64,000 nucleotides of DNA from Bradyrhizobium oligotrophicum S58 (GCF_000344805.1 NC_020453.1:4063001-4127000); one strand, 5' to 3'; shown: positions 17,601-26,170, counted from the first letter of the stretch. The notes: generated from the sequence alone by a model not told the origin. Program-made: numbers and translations.

Positions 17601-18392
17601 CTATGCCGTCTCGAGATCGAAATCGGCCCATACCGGCACGTGATCCGACGGCTTCTCCCAGGCCCTGACATAGCTGTCGACGCCGACCTCGACCAGCCGG
17701 TCGCTCGCCTGTGGCGACAACAACAGGTGGTCGATCCGGATCCCCATGTTCTTCTGCCAGGCGCCGGCCTGGTAGTCCCAGAACGTGTACTGCCCCGGCG
17801 CATCGTTGACCGCGCGCAGCGCGTCGGTGAGGCCGAGGCCGAGCAGCGACTGGAAGCTCTCGCGCGTCTCGGGCCGGAACAGCGCGTCGTCAACCCAGGC
17901 CTCCGGATTGGAGACGTCGGCGGCGGCCGGGATCACGTTGAAGTCGCCTGCGAGGATCAGCGGCTCCTCGGTCTTCAGCCGTTCACGCGCGTAGTCACGA
18001 AGTCGCGACATCCACTTGAGCTTATAGGGATATTTCTCGGTGTTCGCCGGATTGCCGTTGGGCAGATACAGGCAGGCGATGCGGACCACGCCGCTCTTGA
18101 GGCTGACCACGCCTTCGAGGAACCGGGCATGCACGTCCTCGGCATCGCCGGCGAGCCCGGACTTGGTCTCGTCGAACGGCAGCTTCGACAGCAGCGCGAC
18201 GCCATTGAAAGTCTTCTGGCCGTGGGTGACGACGTTGTAGCCGAGCGCCTCGATCTCGAGCCGCGGGAAGGCATCGTCCGTGCACTTGATTTCCTGCAGG
18301 CAGACGATGTCCGGGGAACATTCCTTCAGCCAAGTCACGAGGTGCTCGATCCGTTGCCTGACCGAATTGACGTTCCAGGTGGCGATGCGCAT
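17601..18392 (-). CDS. xthA: Exodeoxyribonuclease III
   Basis: A 263-aa AP endonuclease/3'-5' exonuclease of base-excision repair. It begins MRIATWNVNSVRQR and shows LQEIKC (metal-binding Glu), LYLPNGNP, LAGDFNVIP and the C-terminal SDHVPVWADF (catalytic Asp-His). Length and motifs match the alphaproteobacterial ExoIII/XthA group. The beta-lactamase gene follows 16 bases downstream on the same strand, so the two could share a transcript. Confidence 0.93.
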   Translation of the reverse strand: MRIATWNVNSVRQRIEHLVTWLKECSPDIVCLQEIKCTDDAFPRLEIEALGYNVVTHGQKTFNGVALLSKLPFDETKSGLAGDAEDVHARFLEGVVSLKSGVVRIACLYLPNGNPANTEKYPYKLKWMSRLRDYARERLKTEEPLILAGDFNVIPAAADVSNPEAWVDDALFRPETRESFQSLLGLGLTDALRAVNDAPGQYTFWDYQAGAWQKNMGIRIDHLLLSPQASDRLVEVGVDSYVRAWEKPSDHVPVWADFDLETA

Positions 18393-18628
18393 GGGCTTAA
18401 GTTCCCGGGGCCTTCAGGAGAGATGGCCTCGGTTAGATCAAGCTGCGACCGCTCCGGCAAGACGGATCGCAGCCGGAATCACAGGACTCGCCTGGCAAAC
18501 GCGAACGGTAACGCCTGCAAGTGCAACAATGCCATGCACGGTCCACCATGGTCGGGGACCGCGGGTCCGCGTATTCATCTGGCCGTCGCGAAGCCGGTCC
18601 AGGAGACCGCGAGACAGGGGAGAGAATG

Positions 18629-19651
18629 ATGGAACATCGACGTCTCGGGCATTCGGGCCTTCGGGTGCCCGCGCTTGGCTTCGGTACCGCGACCTTTGGC
18701 GGCAGCAACGACTTCTTCAAAGCCTGGGGCGGGACCGACGTGGGTGGTGCGTCCAGGCTGATCGATGTCTGCCTCGATCACGGCCTCTCGATGTTCGACA
18801 GCGCCGACGTCTACTCGGACGGTCTTGCCGAGAGCATTCTCGGTGCGGCGATCAAGGGCAAGCGCAACCGCCTGTTAATCTCGACCAAGGCGACGTTCCC
18901 GAAAGGCGGTGGTCCGAACGACTACGGCTCGTCGCGCCAGCATCTCATCGCCGCCATCGACGGCTCGCTGCAGCGGCTCGGGGTCGATCACATCGACCTG
19001 TTCCAGCTGCATGGCCAGGACTACAACACGCCGGTCGAGGAGACGCTGTCGACGCTCGACCAGCTCGTGCGCGCCGGCAAGATCCGCTACATCGGCTGCT
19101 CGAATTTTTCGGGTTGGCACCTGATGAAGTCGCTGGCCGCCTCCGACCGCTACGGCACTTCGCGCCATGTCGCGCACCAGGCCTATTACTCGCTGCTGAA
19201 CCGCGACTATGAGTGGGAGCTGATGCCGCTCGGCATCGACCAGGGCGTCGGCGCGGTGATCTGGAGCCCGCTCGGCTGGGGCAAGCTGACCGGCAAGATC
19301 CGCAGGGGACAGCCGGCCAAGCCCGGCACCCGCGCCCACGACATCGCCGGCACCGGACCGCATTTCGAGGAGGAGCGGCTCTATCGCGTCGTCGATGCGC
19401 TCGACGGAGTGGCCAAGGAGACCGGCAAGACCATTCCGCAGGTGGCGCTGAACTGGCTGCTGCAGCGCCCGACGGTCGCGACCATCATCGTCGGCGCCCG
19501 CAACGAGAGCCAGCTGATCGAGAACATCGGCGCGGTGGGTTGGAGCCTCACGGCGGAGCAAGTGGCCACGCTGGATGCCGCGAGCGACACGCCTGCGGCC
19601 TATCCGGTCTGGCATCAGCGCGGCTTCCCGATGCTGAACGAGCGGCGCTAG
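18629..19651 (+). CDS. Aldo/keto reductase
   Basis: A 340-aa NADPH-dependent oxidoreductase with a TIM barrel. The catalytic tetrad can be seen as Asp and Tyr in MFDSADVYSDG, Lys in LISTKATF and His in FQLHGQD. The C-terminal VATIIVGARNESQLIENI is the cofactor 2'-phosphate-binding region. It begins MEHRRLGHSGLRVPALGFGT, as in the YajO/Tas-type group. The ATG at 18629 has GGGGAG six bases upstream; an ATG three bases earlier is possible. Substrate unknown; it is not in an operon with its neighbours. Confidence 0.88.
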   Translation: MEHRRLGHSGLRVPALGFGTATFGGSNDFFKAWGGTDVGGASRLIDVCLDHGLSMFDSADVYSDGLAESILGAAIKGKRNRLLISTKATFPKGGGPNDYGSSRQHLIAAIDGSLQRLGVDHIDLFQLHGQDYNTPVEETLSTLDQLVRAGKIRYIGCSNFSGWHLMKSLAASDRYGTSRHVAHQAYYSLLNRDYEWELMPLGIDQGVGAVIWSPLGWGKLTGKIRRGQPAKPGTRAHDIAGTGPHFEEERLYRVVDALDGVAKETGKTIPQVALNWLLQRPTVATIIVGARNESQLIENIGAVGWSLTAEQVATLDAASDTPAAYPVWHQRGFPMLNERR

Positions 19652-19979
19652 GCGCAGCATGAAACCGTGACAACTCTTGTGGATCACGGACCGCAGGAGA
19701 TGCGCCTGCGGCGCCGACGCATTTGACGCCGTGGCCCGGTGGGCGCTAACATTATGCTTCGATCGTCACGTGGCCGCGCTTCGGTCATTCTGGAGCCGCC
19801 ACAACGGGGGGCATCGACCCCGGACCGATCGGCGGTTGAGCCTCACGACTGTGCCGGACCCGCAGTCTTCAATGTGACGATGTTTGGCTCACTAAGTCGT
19901 CCCGGCGGACCGCATCGGATTCTAGCCAATGTGTAGGGTGGGCAAAGGCACGCAGCGCCGTGCCCACCGCGCCAAGCAA
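19652..19979. other. Intergenic region, no gene seen
   Basis: About 330 bases between the aldo/keto reductase and the flavin reductase genes, which converge here. I see no supported gene. The right part (19933-19972) is a copy of a palindromic repeat described separately; the left part has no recognisable structure. Confidence 0.5.
19933..19972. repeat. Palindromic repeat (type B), short copy
   Basis: GTAGGGTGGGCAAAGGC followed closely by CCGTGCCCACCGC. The same left arm starts a fuller copy at 22790-22910. Only the outer left arm and the inner complementary arm are present here, so it is a shortened member of the family. Confidence 0.6.
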
Positions 19980-20507
19980 TCAGACCGTCCATCCTTCCGC
20001 CGGATACGCCAGCGCATCGCCCGGCTTGATCTCCGCGCCCAGCCCATTGCGAAACCGGCTGGCATAGAATGCGAGTGGCAGCCCGTCCTGGTGCCGGCAC
20101 CAGCGCACTTCGCCGATGAACAGCGTGTGGTCGGCGACCTCGATCGTGCTGACCACCTCGCAGCCGAATTGCGCGATCGCCTGCCGCAGCAGGAAGAAGC
20201 CGTCGCGCTCGTCGAGGCAAGGTGCGCCCTGCGCCAGCGGCGCTCCGGCAAAATGCCGGCAGATCGCAACGTCGTCTGCGCCGAGCACGTTGACCGCATA
20301 GCGCCGAGTCTCGCTCACCGCCTGCCAGGTGCGGCCGCGCTTCAGCGACACCAGCACCGTCGGCGGCTGCATCGAGACGGTGGTGAAGCTGTTGGCGGTC
20401 ATGCCAACCGGCGCGCCGTCAGCATCGCTGCTGGTCACCACCGTGACGCCGGTGGAAAACCGCGACGCTGCCGCGCGAAAGCCGGCGGGATCGGCATGAG
20501 GGCTCAT
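19980..20507 (-). CDS. Flavin reductase, reductase partner of the adjacent monooxygenase (StyB/HpaC-like)
   Basis: A 175-aa flavin:NAD(P)H reductase domain. It has FSTGVTVVTS, GMTANSFTTVSMQPPTVLVS and a later FIGEVRWCRHQDGLPLAFY, the standard pattern of the reductase component of two-component flavin monooxygenases. It starts at the ATG at 20507, 22 bases after the monooxygenase gene on the same strand. It would supply free reduced FAD to the epoxidase/hydroxylase encoded upstream. Confidence 0.85.
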   Translation of the reverse strand: MSPHADPAGFRAAASRFSTGVTVVTSSDADGAPVGMTANSFTTVSMQPPTVLVSLKRGRTWQAVSETRRYAVNVLGADDVAICRHFAGAPLAQGAPCLDERDGFFLLRQAIAQFGCEVVSTIEVADHTLFIGEVRWCRHQDGLPLAFYASRFRNGLGAEIKPGDALAYPAEGWTV

Positions 20508-20529
20508 GTCAGCTGTTCCCAATACGGCC

Positions 20530-21780
20530 TCACGCCGCGAGCCTGGTCCTGTCATCGATCCAGGCGTGAATGCGACGGTCGCTCGCCAGCCTGTCCCACT
20601 GCCGTTCCGGGTAGTTGAAATTGTCGGTGAACTCATCGCATAGCGCGCGATTCTGCGCCATCGTGACAATCAGCCGGCCCATCGCCTCTGACGGTGGCTG
20701 TAGCATCAGGTTGGTCCAGCGCGCAGCCGCGAGCACGCGGTTTTCGCGGGCGCGATCCACCGTCTCGACGAAGCGGTCGTCGAATGCCACGGCCTCGGTG
20801 ATCGCCTTGCCGAGCTCGAACGCGGCATAGGACGCCATGTTGGCGCCCTGGCCCATCATCGGATCGACCACCGAGTGAACGTCGCCGAGCGCGATCGCGA
20901 GCCTGCCGTCGTCGAAGCCGACCGAGGAACGCCGCACCGTCGGCACGACGGCGCCCTGCAGCAGGTCGAGCGGCTGCGCCAGGTCGAAGCGGTGCGTGTC
21001 GATACGGTCATAGGTGTGTGGATGGTGCGTCTCGAGCTTATCGAGCAGCGTCTGCCGGAACGCTGACGGATCATTGTCGTAGTTGAGCGAGACGAGCTCG
21101 GCGAGGTCACCGCCGGGAATGTTCTCCATCAGCAGCGCCGTCTTCATGCCGCCGAATGTCAAGGTCGGGATCACGATCATCTCGCCATGCCCCGGCGAAA
21201 CCGACAGCGTGACGCCGCGCGGATCGCCGCCCTGGGGGCTGCCGTGATCGACGCCGTCATAGAGGCCGACACATAGCAGGCGCTGCGGCTGGTTGTAGGG
21301 CGACAGCTCCGGCCGGTGGCTGAACATGCGCCCGAGCGCGCCTTTGCCGGTCGACACCACCAGCAGGTCGAAGCGCGACACCAGCGCCGGGATGTCGTCG
21401 TCCTGGATGCTGGCATATTCGATCGCGCCGCCGCGATCCTCGAAATCCTTCATCAGCGCCGGCAAATAGATCCGGTAGTCGACGGCGCGGCTCGGCTGCT
21501 TGAAGGCGCCGCGGAACAGCAGGGGGCTGCCCGGGAAATTGAAGAAATGGTCGTGGTGGTGATAGACGAATTCAGGATCATCCCAGTGGTTCACGCCCAA
21601 TTCGTTTTCGCGTGCGACCGTGACGCCGTGGTGAGCGACCGTGTTCATCAGCCGCGTTGCAGCATACTGCTCAGGCGCGCGGTCCGTCAGCACCGTGGCC
21701 TGGATGCCGTGCTTCTGCAGATACAGCGCCAGATGCAGCCCGCCGATGCCGGCGCCCACGATCCCAATCGATTTCTCCAT
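20530..21780 (-). CDS. Styrene/indole monooxygenase-like FAD oxygenase (StyA family)
   Basis: A 416-aa group E flavoprotein monooxygenase, the length of StyA. It has the N-terminal dinucleotide motif GIVGAGIGGLHLALYLQKHG, the StyA-like HHHDHFFNFPG segment and a C-terminal ALGDVHSVVDPMMGQGANMASYAA FAD-binding region. Enzymes of this type use FADH2 from a partner reductase to epoxidise styrene or oxygenate indole. The reductase gene follows directly, and a LysR regulator is divergent 96 bases upstream. No styrene oxide isomerase gene is present, so the physiological substrate may be indole or another aryl alkene. Confidence 0.83.
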   Translation of the reverse strand: MEKSIGIVGAGIGGLHLALYLQKHGIQATVLTDRAPEQYAATRLMNTVAHHGVTVARENELGVNHWDDPEFVYHHHDHFFNFPGSPLLFRGAFKQPSRAVDYRIYLPALMKDFEDRGGAIEYASIQDDDIPALVSRFDLLVVSTGKGALGRMFSHRPELSPYNQPQRLLCVGLYDGVDHGSPQGGDPRGVTLSVSPGHGEMIVIPTLTFGGMKTALLMENIPGGDLAELVSLNYDNDPSAFRQTLLDKLETHHPHTYDRIDTHRFDLAQPLDLLQGAVVPTVRRSSVGFDDGRLAIALGDVHSVVDPMMGQGANMASYAAFELGKAITEAVAFDDRFVETVDRARENRVLAAARWTNLMLQPPSEAMGRLIVTMAQNRALCDEFTDNFNYPERQWDRLASDRRIHAWIDDRTRLAA

Positions 21781-21837
21781 GGTCTCCCCTCCCTTTGATT
21801 TTTTGAGAGGCTAGACCAGCCCGCCTCCTGACGTATA

Positions 21838-21865
21838 CGGAATGGGAAGAATAAAACTCATTCCG
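21838..21865. promoter_or_regulatory. Inverted repeat in the LysR/StyA divergent promoter region
   Basis: CGGAATG (21838-21844) and CATTCCG (21859-21865) form a perfect seven-base inverted repeat with 14 bases between. It lies in the 96-base region between the divergent monooxygenase and LysR genes, close to the LysR start. It is a candidate LysR binding site or autoregulatory operator. Confidence 0.5.
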
Positions 21866-21876
21866 GAGAGGAATGG

Positions 21877-22782
21877 ATGGATCGGATCGACGCGCTGCAG
21901 ACCTTCATTCGCGTGATGGAAGCCGGCAGCTTTACCCAGGCCGCCGCCGACCTCGGCCTGGGACAGCCGGCGATCACCAAGCGCATCGCGCTCTTGGAGG
22001 AGCAGTTCGGCTGCCGCCTGTTCGTCCGCACCACGCGCAAGCTGCGCCCGACCGCGGAAGCCGACCGAGTGCTGAAGCTAGCCAAGGACATCGTCACATT
22101 GTTCGAGAGCGCGGGCGTGCCGTCGCCGAAGCGCGTCGGCGCGCCCTCCGGCACCCTGCGGATGACGGTGCCGACCTCGTTCGGCCGCTATTTCTTCAGC
22201 GACATCTTCGCCGAATACGGCCGCCGCTATCCAGAGGTGCGGCTCGACATCCGCCTCACCGAGCAGTTTGTCGACCTCGTCGAGACCGGAACGGAGCTCG
22301 CCATCCGCATCGGTGTGCTCTCTTCGAGCTCGCTGGTGGCAAGGCGCGTCGGCACCGTGAAGCGGCTGCTGGTCGCTGCGCCTACGCTGCTCGCGCGGCA
22401 CCGCGTGCCGCGCTTGCCCAACGATCTGCGCCAGCTGCCCTGCGTGACCTATTCGCGGCTGTCGCCGAAGAACGAATGGAGCTTCGAATCCGAGACCGGC
22501 CGCCACGTCGTCGGCATCACGCCGTCGCTGACCTGCGACGACGCCGACATCATGACCCTCGCCGCGCTGGCAGGCCTCGGCGCCGCCGTGCTGCCCGACT
22601 GGTGCGCCGTCGATCACATCGCCTCGGGCAAGCTCGTCCATCTGCTGCCCGACTACGACGTCCCGTCGCTGCCGCTCCACGTCGTCTATCCCGACCCGCA
22701 ATGGATGTCCCACCGCGCCCGCCTGTTTCGCGACCTGATCATCGAGCGCGCGGATGTGTTCGCGATCGGGGCAATGGAATGA
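21877..22782 (+). CDS. LysR-family transcriptional regulator
   Basis: A 301-aa regulator. The N-terminal winged helix reads MDRIDALQTFIRVMEAGSFTQAAADLGLGQPAITKRIALLEEQFGCRLF, and the ligand domain begins GTLRMTVPTSFGR. It belongs to the large DhcR/YafC-like group that often controls an adjacent divergent oxidoreductase operon. GGAGAGG lies upstream. An overlapping ATG at 21873 is in another frame. It probably controls the styrene/indole monooxygenase pair and itself through the inverted repeat upstream. Confidence 0.9.
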   Translation: MDRIDALQTFIRVMEAGSFTQAAADLGLGQPAITKRIALLEEQFGCRLFVRTTRKLRPTAEADRVLKLAKDIVTLFESAGVPSPKRVGAPSGTLRMTVPTSFGRYFFSDIFAEYGRRYPEVRLDIRLTEQFVDLVETGTELAIRIGVLSSSSLVARRVGTVKRLLVAAPTLLARHRVPRLPNDLRQLPCVTYSRLSPKNEWSFESETGRHVVGITPSLTCDDADIMTLAALAGLGAAVLPDWCAVDHIASGKLVHLLPDYDVPSLPLHVVYPDPQWMSHRARLFRDLIIERADVFAIGAME

Positions 22783-22789
22783 GGGAATC

Positions 22790-22910
22790 GTAGGGTGGGC
22801 AAAGGCGCGCAACGACGCGCCAGCGTCGTGAGCACCGTGCCCACCGGCGTCCCTCGCCGGCACCGGCGGTGGGCACGCGCCACCTGACGGCGGCGCTTTG
22901 CCCACCCTAC
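22790..22910. repeat. Palindromic repeat (type B), full copy
   Basis: A 121-base element bounded by perfect 15-base inverted arms, GTAGGGTGGGCAAAG at 22790-22804 and CTTTGCCCACCCTAC at 22896-22910. Inside, CGTGCCCACCGG and CCGGCGGTGGGCACG form a second nested stem. A shortened copy lies at 19933-19972. It follows the LysR stop by seven bases and may serve as a transcript end. Confidence 0.75.
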
Positions 22911-23052
22911 GAACTCATCGCAATGAGATCGGTGAAAACTCTCATTAACGTTGAGCACGAACATCGCCTGCCGTCTCGTTGACGCATCGGCACGTCTACG
23001 CACAATCTCCGCGCGATTGCGAAAACACTCATATTGCAGGGGCAGGGGATCG

Positions 23053-23712
23053 ATGGAGACCGCCGCAAAGCCAGGCATTCCGTTGTGGTTCAAGCTCGCC
23101 TACACGGCCTTCTGCGCTGTGCTGGTGCCGACCTATCTCATGGCCTACGGCCCGACCAACTTCCTATATTTCTGCGACGTCGCGCTGCTGACCACGCTGG
23201 CCGCGGTCTGGCTGGAAAACCCGCTTCTCGCGTCGGCGCCAGCCGTCGGCATCCTCCTGCCGCAGGCGTTGTGGGTGGTCGACTTCCTCGGCACCGCCGC
23301 CGGCGTGCCGCTGACCGGCATGACGGCCTACATGTTCGACGCCAAGCTGCCGCTGTTCACCCGCAGCCTGTCGTTCTTCCATTTCTGGCTGCCCTTCGTG
23401 CTGGCCTGGCTGGTGTGGCGGCTGGGTTATGACCGTCGCGCCTTTGCGGTGTGGACCGTGGGCGCCTGGGCGCTGCTGTCGGTGTGCTACTTCCTGATGC
23501 CGCCACCGCCCGCGACCAGCGACCTGCCGGTCAACATCAACTACGTGTTCGGACTGAGCGATGCCGTGGCGCAGAGCTTCATGCCGGGACCGGCGTGGTT
23601 CGCACTGCTGCTGATCGGGCTGCCGCTGGTGATCTTCTATCCGACGCACCGGCTGCTGCTGCGCTATGCGGGAGGCGCTCCGCTGCTGTCGGCCGTCTCC
23701 ACGCGTTCTTGA
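23053..23712 (+). CDS. Conserved integral membrane protein of unknown function
   Basis: A 219-aa protein with about six transmembrane segments: LAYTAFCAVLVPTYLMAYG, FCDVALLTTLAAVWLE, a segment around VGILLPQALWVVDFLG, one at FHFWLPFVLAWLVWRLG, one at WTVGAWALLSVCYFLM and one at WFALLLIGLPLVIFYP. It resembles conserved membrane proteins with a YGPTNFLYFCD motif, for which I know no function. The ATG at 23053 follows GGGGCAGGGG. It stands alone between two repeat-bearing spacers. Confidence 0.7.
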   Translation: METAAKPGIPLWFKLAYTAFCAVLVPTYLMAYGPTNFLYFCDVALLTTLAAVWLENPLLASAPAVGILLPQALWVVDFLGTAAGVPLTGMTAYMFDAKLPLFTRSLSFFHFWLPFVLAWLVWRLGYDRRAFAVWTVGAWALLSVCYFLMPPPPATSDLPVNINYVFGLSDAVAQSFMPGPAWFALLLIGLPLVIFYPTHRLLLRYAGGAPLLSAVSTRS

Positions 23713-23725
23713 TCGGCGTGAATCC

Positions 23726-23771
23726 GTAGGATGGGCTTCGGCGGACACGTCGCTTCGCTCGCAATGACGAG
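23726..23771. repeat. Fragment of dispersed palindromic repeats
   Basis: GTAGGATGGGCTTCGG is a variant of the type B left arm, joined to CGCTTCGCTCGCAATGACG, which matches the right half of the type C repeat at 45491-45565. It looks like a mosaic of two repeat families in the leader of the metallophosphoesterase gene. Confidence 0.5.
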
Positions 23772-23820
23772 GATGATAGGCTTGTCGAAGCAAACACGAG
23801 CCCGATGCGAGGAGACGACG

Positions 23821-24561
23821 ATGCGGCTGGCTGTGATTTCCGACGTGCATGGCAATCTTCCGGCGCTGGAGGCCGTGCTGGCGGACATCGCGACGCGCGG
23901 CATCGACGCCACCGTCAATCTCGGCGACTGCGTCACCAGCCCGCTATGGCCGCAGGAAACCTTCGCCCTGCTGCAGTCGCTCGCGCTGCCGACGGTGCGC
24001 GGCAATCACGATCGCTGGATCGAGGAATGGCCCGAAGAAAAGCTCTCGCCGGCCGGCCGCTTCGCCCGCGCCGCGCTGACGGCCGAGCAGCGCCGTATGC
24101 TGCACGCGCTGCCGCCGCGGCTCACGCTGGAGCAGGGCATCCTCGCCGTCCACGGCACGCCCGACGACGACAGTAGCTGTCTTCTCGAAGAGATGCTCGA
24201 CGACGGCCGCTACGTCCCGGCGCGCCGCGACGTGCTGGCCTCGCGTCTCGTCAATCTCGGCGGCGCCACCCTCGTGCTGTGCGGCCACAGCCACAGGCAG
24301 GCGGTGGTGCAGGTGCCGCGCGGCCCGCTGGTGGTCAATCCCGGCAGCGTCGGCTGCCCCGTGTTCGGCGACATCCCCGTCGCTGCCCAGCTCGAATATC
24401 GGTCGCCCCACGCGCGCTATGCCGTTCTGACGGAGCGGCGGGGACATTGGCAGGTGGAGCAGCTGGCACTGACCTATGACTGGGACCGTGCTGCGGCGCG
24501 CGCCGCAGGGAATGGCTTTCCGCATTGGGCCAGCGCGTACGCATCCGGCGCCGTGCTCTGA
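23821..24561 (+). CDS. Metallophosphoesterase, YfcE/MJ0936-like
   Basis: A 246-aa calcineurin-like phosphoesterase. The dinuclear metal motifs are present in order: ISDVHGN, NLGDCV, VRGNHDRW, VHGTPDDD and CGHSHRQ, followed by NPGSVGCP. These are typical of YfcE-type phosphodiesterases; the natural substrate is unknown. The start at 23821 follows GAGGAGACGACG. The last 19 codons (HWASAYASGAVL..) lie in a 58-base stretch repeated almost exactly at 26461-26518. Its stop is three bases from the convergent TetR gene. Confidence 0.87.
   Translation: MRLAVISDVHGNLPALEAVLADIATRGIDATVNLGDCVTSPLWPQETFALLQSLALPTVRGNHDRWIEEWPEEKLSPAGRFARAALTAEQRRMLHALPPRLTLEQGILAVHGTPDDDSSCLLEEMLDDGRYVPARRDVLASRLVNLGGATLVLCGHSHRQAVVQVPRGPLVVNPGSVGCPVFGDIPVAAQLEYRSPHARYAVLTERRGHWQVEQLALTYDWDRAAARAAGNGFPHWASAYASGAVL
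24500..24557. repeat. 58-bp duplicated segment, copy 1 (in the phosphoesterase gene)
   Basis: Bases 24500-24557 are identical to 26461-26518 except for one mismatch (G at 24509, A at 26470). Here the segment encodes the C-terminal residues of the metallophosphoesterase in frame, suggesting this is the source copy and the other a derived one. Confidence 0.8.
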
Positions 24562-24564
24562 TCG

Positions 24565-25161
24565 TCATCCGCCTTGCGCCTCGCCGTCGACGACGGCGCG
24601 GACGGCGCAGGCGATAAGATCCTGCAGATACACATCTGGCTTGCCCCGGCTGCGACCGGCCAGCCATGCCCTGCAGAACATCTGCGCCGGCCCGATGATC
24701 TGGCTGACCAGAACCTCGGGTGAGAGTGGGACGAGCGTGCCGCGCGCCAGGTTCGGCGCGTACCAGCACGCCAGACCGGCGCGGAACTGCTCATTGCTGG
24801 ACGCCTGCTCGCCGCGGATTGCGGCCGTCTGGGCGCTTGGCGCGTGGACGAACATGAAGCGGGCCTGCGCGCGGTGGTCGACGACCCAGCGCATGTGCGC
24901 CGTCACCAATGCCGCGACCCCGTCGCGCGCTGAGAGATCTCCCGCAACCGCGCCCACCAGCGCGTCATGATAGGCGTCGAGCGCCGACAGGAATACGGCG
25001 CCGGCAACTGCATCCTTCGACGGAAAGGCATGGAAGAAGCTTCCGTTGGAGACGCCGGCGCGATCGCAGATCGCCGCGACGGTGGCCGCCTCATATCCGC
25101 TCTGGTCGAACTCCGTCAGCGCCGCGTCGACGATGCGCGCCCGGCTGGTCTTCCGCGACAT
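24565..25161 (-). CDS. TetR-family transcriptional regulator
   Basis: A 198-aa repressor. The N-terminal helix-turn-helix reads ARIVDAALTEFDQSGYEAATVAAICDRAGVSNGSFFHAFPSKDA; the C-terminal ligand domain is family-typical but of unknown specificity. It is divergent from the amidohydrolase-fold gene, with 114 bases between them holding two overlapping palindromes that are very likely its operator. It should repress itself and the divergent gene. Confidence 0.9.
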   Translation of the reverse strand: MSRKTSRARIVDAALTEFDQSGYEAATVAAICDRAGVSNGSFFHAFPSKDAVAGAVFLSALDAYHDALVGAVAGDLSARDGVAALVTAHMRWVVDHRAQARFMFVHAPSAQTAAIRGEQASSNEQFRAGLACWYAPNLARGTLVPLSPEVLVSQIIGPAQMFCRAWLAGRSRGKPDVYLQDLIACAVRAVVDGEAQGG

Positions 25162-25223
25162 CCGCTCCCGTCTCCTCTGTCGTCAGCGCGGTTTGCAGTT
25201 TGACAACATAGCTCGCCTCAATC

Positions 25224-25251
25224 TAGAGTAAAACTCTAGAGTAAAACTCTA
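25224..25251. promoter_or_regulatory. Double TetR-type operator
   Basis: Two copies of the 15-base palindrome TAGAGTAAAACTCTA, at 25224-25238 and 25237-25251, overlap by two bases (period 13). Each has six-base arms around AAA. A third partial match, ending ATATTC, follows. The AT-rich site sits between the divergent TetR and amidohydrolase-fold genes and only 24 bases from the latter's start, a good place to block transcription. Confidence 0.7.
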
Positions 25252-25275
25252 AAATATTCTTCGGGAGACGCGCTG

Positions 25276-26091
25276 ATGTCACGGATCGTCGATGCCTGGA
25301 TGCAGCATCCAACCCCGCGCCACTCGGCCGATCCGATGTTTGCCTCGCTCCGGCGCTGGACGGCCAGGACGCCGCGCCCGGACGTCATCACCCCGGACAT
25401 GACGATCGCGGCGATGGACGAGGGCGGGGTGGACGTGAGCCTCGCATCGGCGTGGTGCGCGCCGCATGGCTGGATGATCTCCAACGACGAGGTCGCAGCG
25501 GTGGCGAGCAGCCATCCCGGCCGCATCGTCGGCGTTGCCAGCGCCGATCTCGCCCGCCCGATGGAAGCGGTGCGCGAGCTCAGACGCGCGGTCCGCGAGC
25601 TCGGCTTCAAGGGCCTGCGAGTGCTGCCATGGCTGTGGGGCGTGCCGCCGACCGACCGGCGCTTCTATCCGCTGTTCGCCGAATGCATCGAGCTCGGCGT
25701 GCCCTTCTGCACGCAGGTCGGCCACACCGGGCCGTTGCGGCCGTCGGAGACGGGGCGGCCGATTCCCTACATCGACGAGGTGGCGCTGGACTTCCCCGAA
25801 CTGGTCATCGTCGCCGGGCACATCGGCTATCCCTGGACGCAGGAGATGATCGCGGTCGCGACCAAGCACGAGAACGTCTACATCGACACGTCCGCCTACA
25901 CCGCGAAGCGGTATCCGCCGGAGATCGTGCAGTACATGAGGACGAGCGGCCGACGGAAGGTCCTGTTCGGCACGAACTATCCGATGATCACGCCGGCCAA
26001 GGCCCTCGAGGGCCTTGATGAGTTCGGGCTCGATGCCGAGGCGCGCGACCTGTTTCTCGGCGGCAATGCTGCGCGCGTCTTCAAGCTCTGA
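25276..26091 (+). CDS. Amidohydrolase-2 (ACMSD-like) family protein
   Basis: A 271-aa TIM-barrel protein. It shows GFKGLRVLPWLWGVPP, FCTQVGHTGPLRPSE, VIVAGHIGYPW, NVYIDTSAY and a terminal KVLFGTNYPMITP followed by GGNAARVFKL, which carry the strand-5, -6 and -8 residues of this family. At the N-terminus, where metal-dependent members have D-x-H-x-H, the sequence reads DAWMQHPT, so one metal histidine is replaced. The enzyme may be a hydrolase or decarboxylase with an altered metal site. GGAG lies upstream. It is probably controlled by the divergent TetR regulator. Confidence 0.8.
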   Translation: MSRIVDAWMQHPTPRHSADPMFASLRRWTARTPRPDVITPDMTIAAMDEGGVDVSLASAWCAPHGWMISNDEVAAVASSHPGRIVGVASADLARPMEAVRELRRAVRELGFKGLRVLPWLWGVPPTDRRFYPLFAECIELGVPFCTQVGHTGPLRPSETGRPIPYIDEVALDFPELVIVAGHIGYPWTQEMIAVATKHENVYIDTSAYTAKRYPPEIVQYMRTSGRRKVLFGTNYPMITPAKALEGLDEFGLDAEARDLFLGGNAARVFKL

Positions 26092-26170
26092 TCGGCGGCC
26101 GGTGGCAGGTAAGGGAAGGTCGAGCCGCCAGGCTGCGGTCGAACCGGGTCATGCCGTCCATTCTTGCCGG

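Noticed and set aside
19922..22912. The type B repeats as a two-copy CRISPR-like or insertion-sequence boundary
   Set aside because: There is no regular spacing, no cas or transposase gene and no target-site duplication; the arms are palindromic intergenic repeats.
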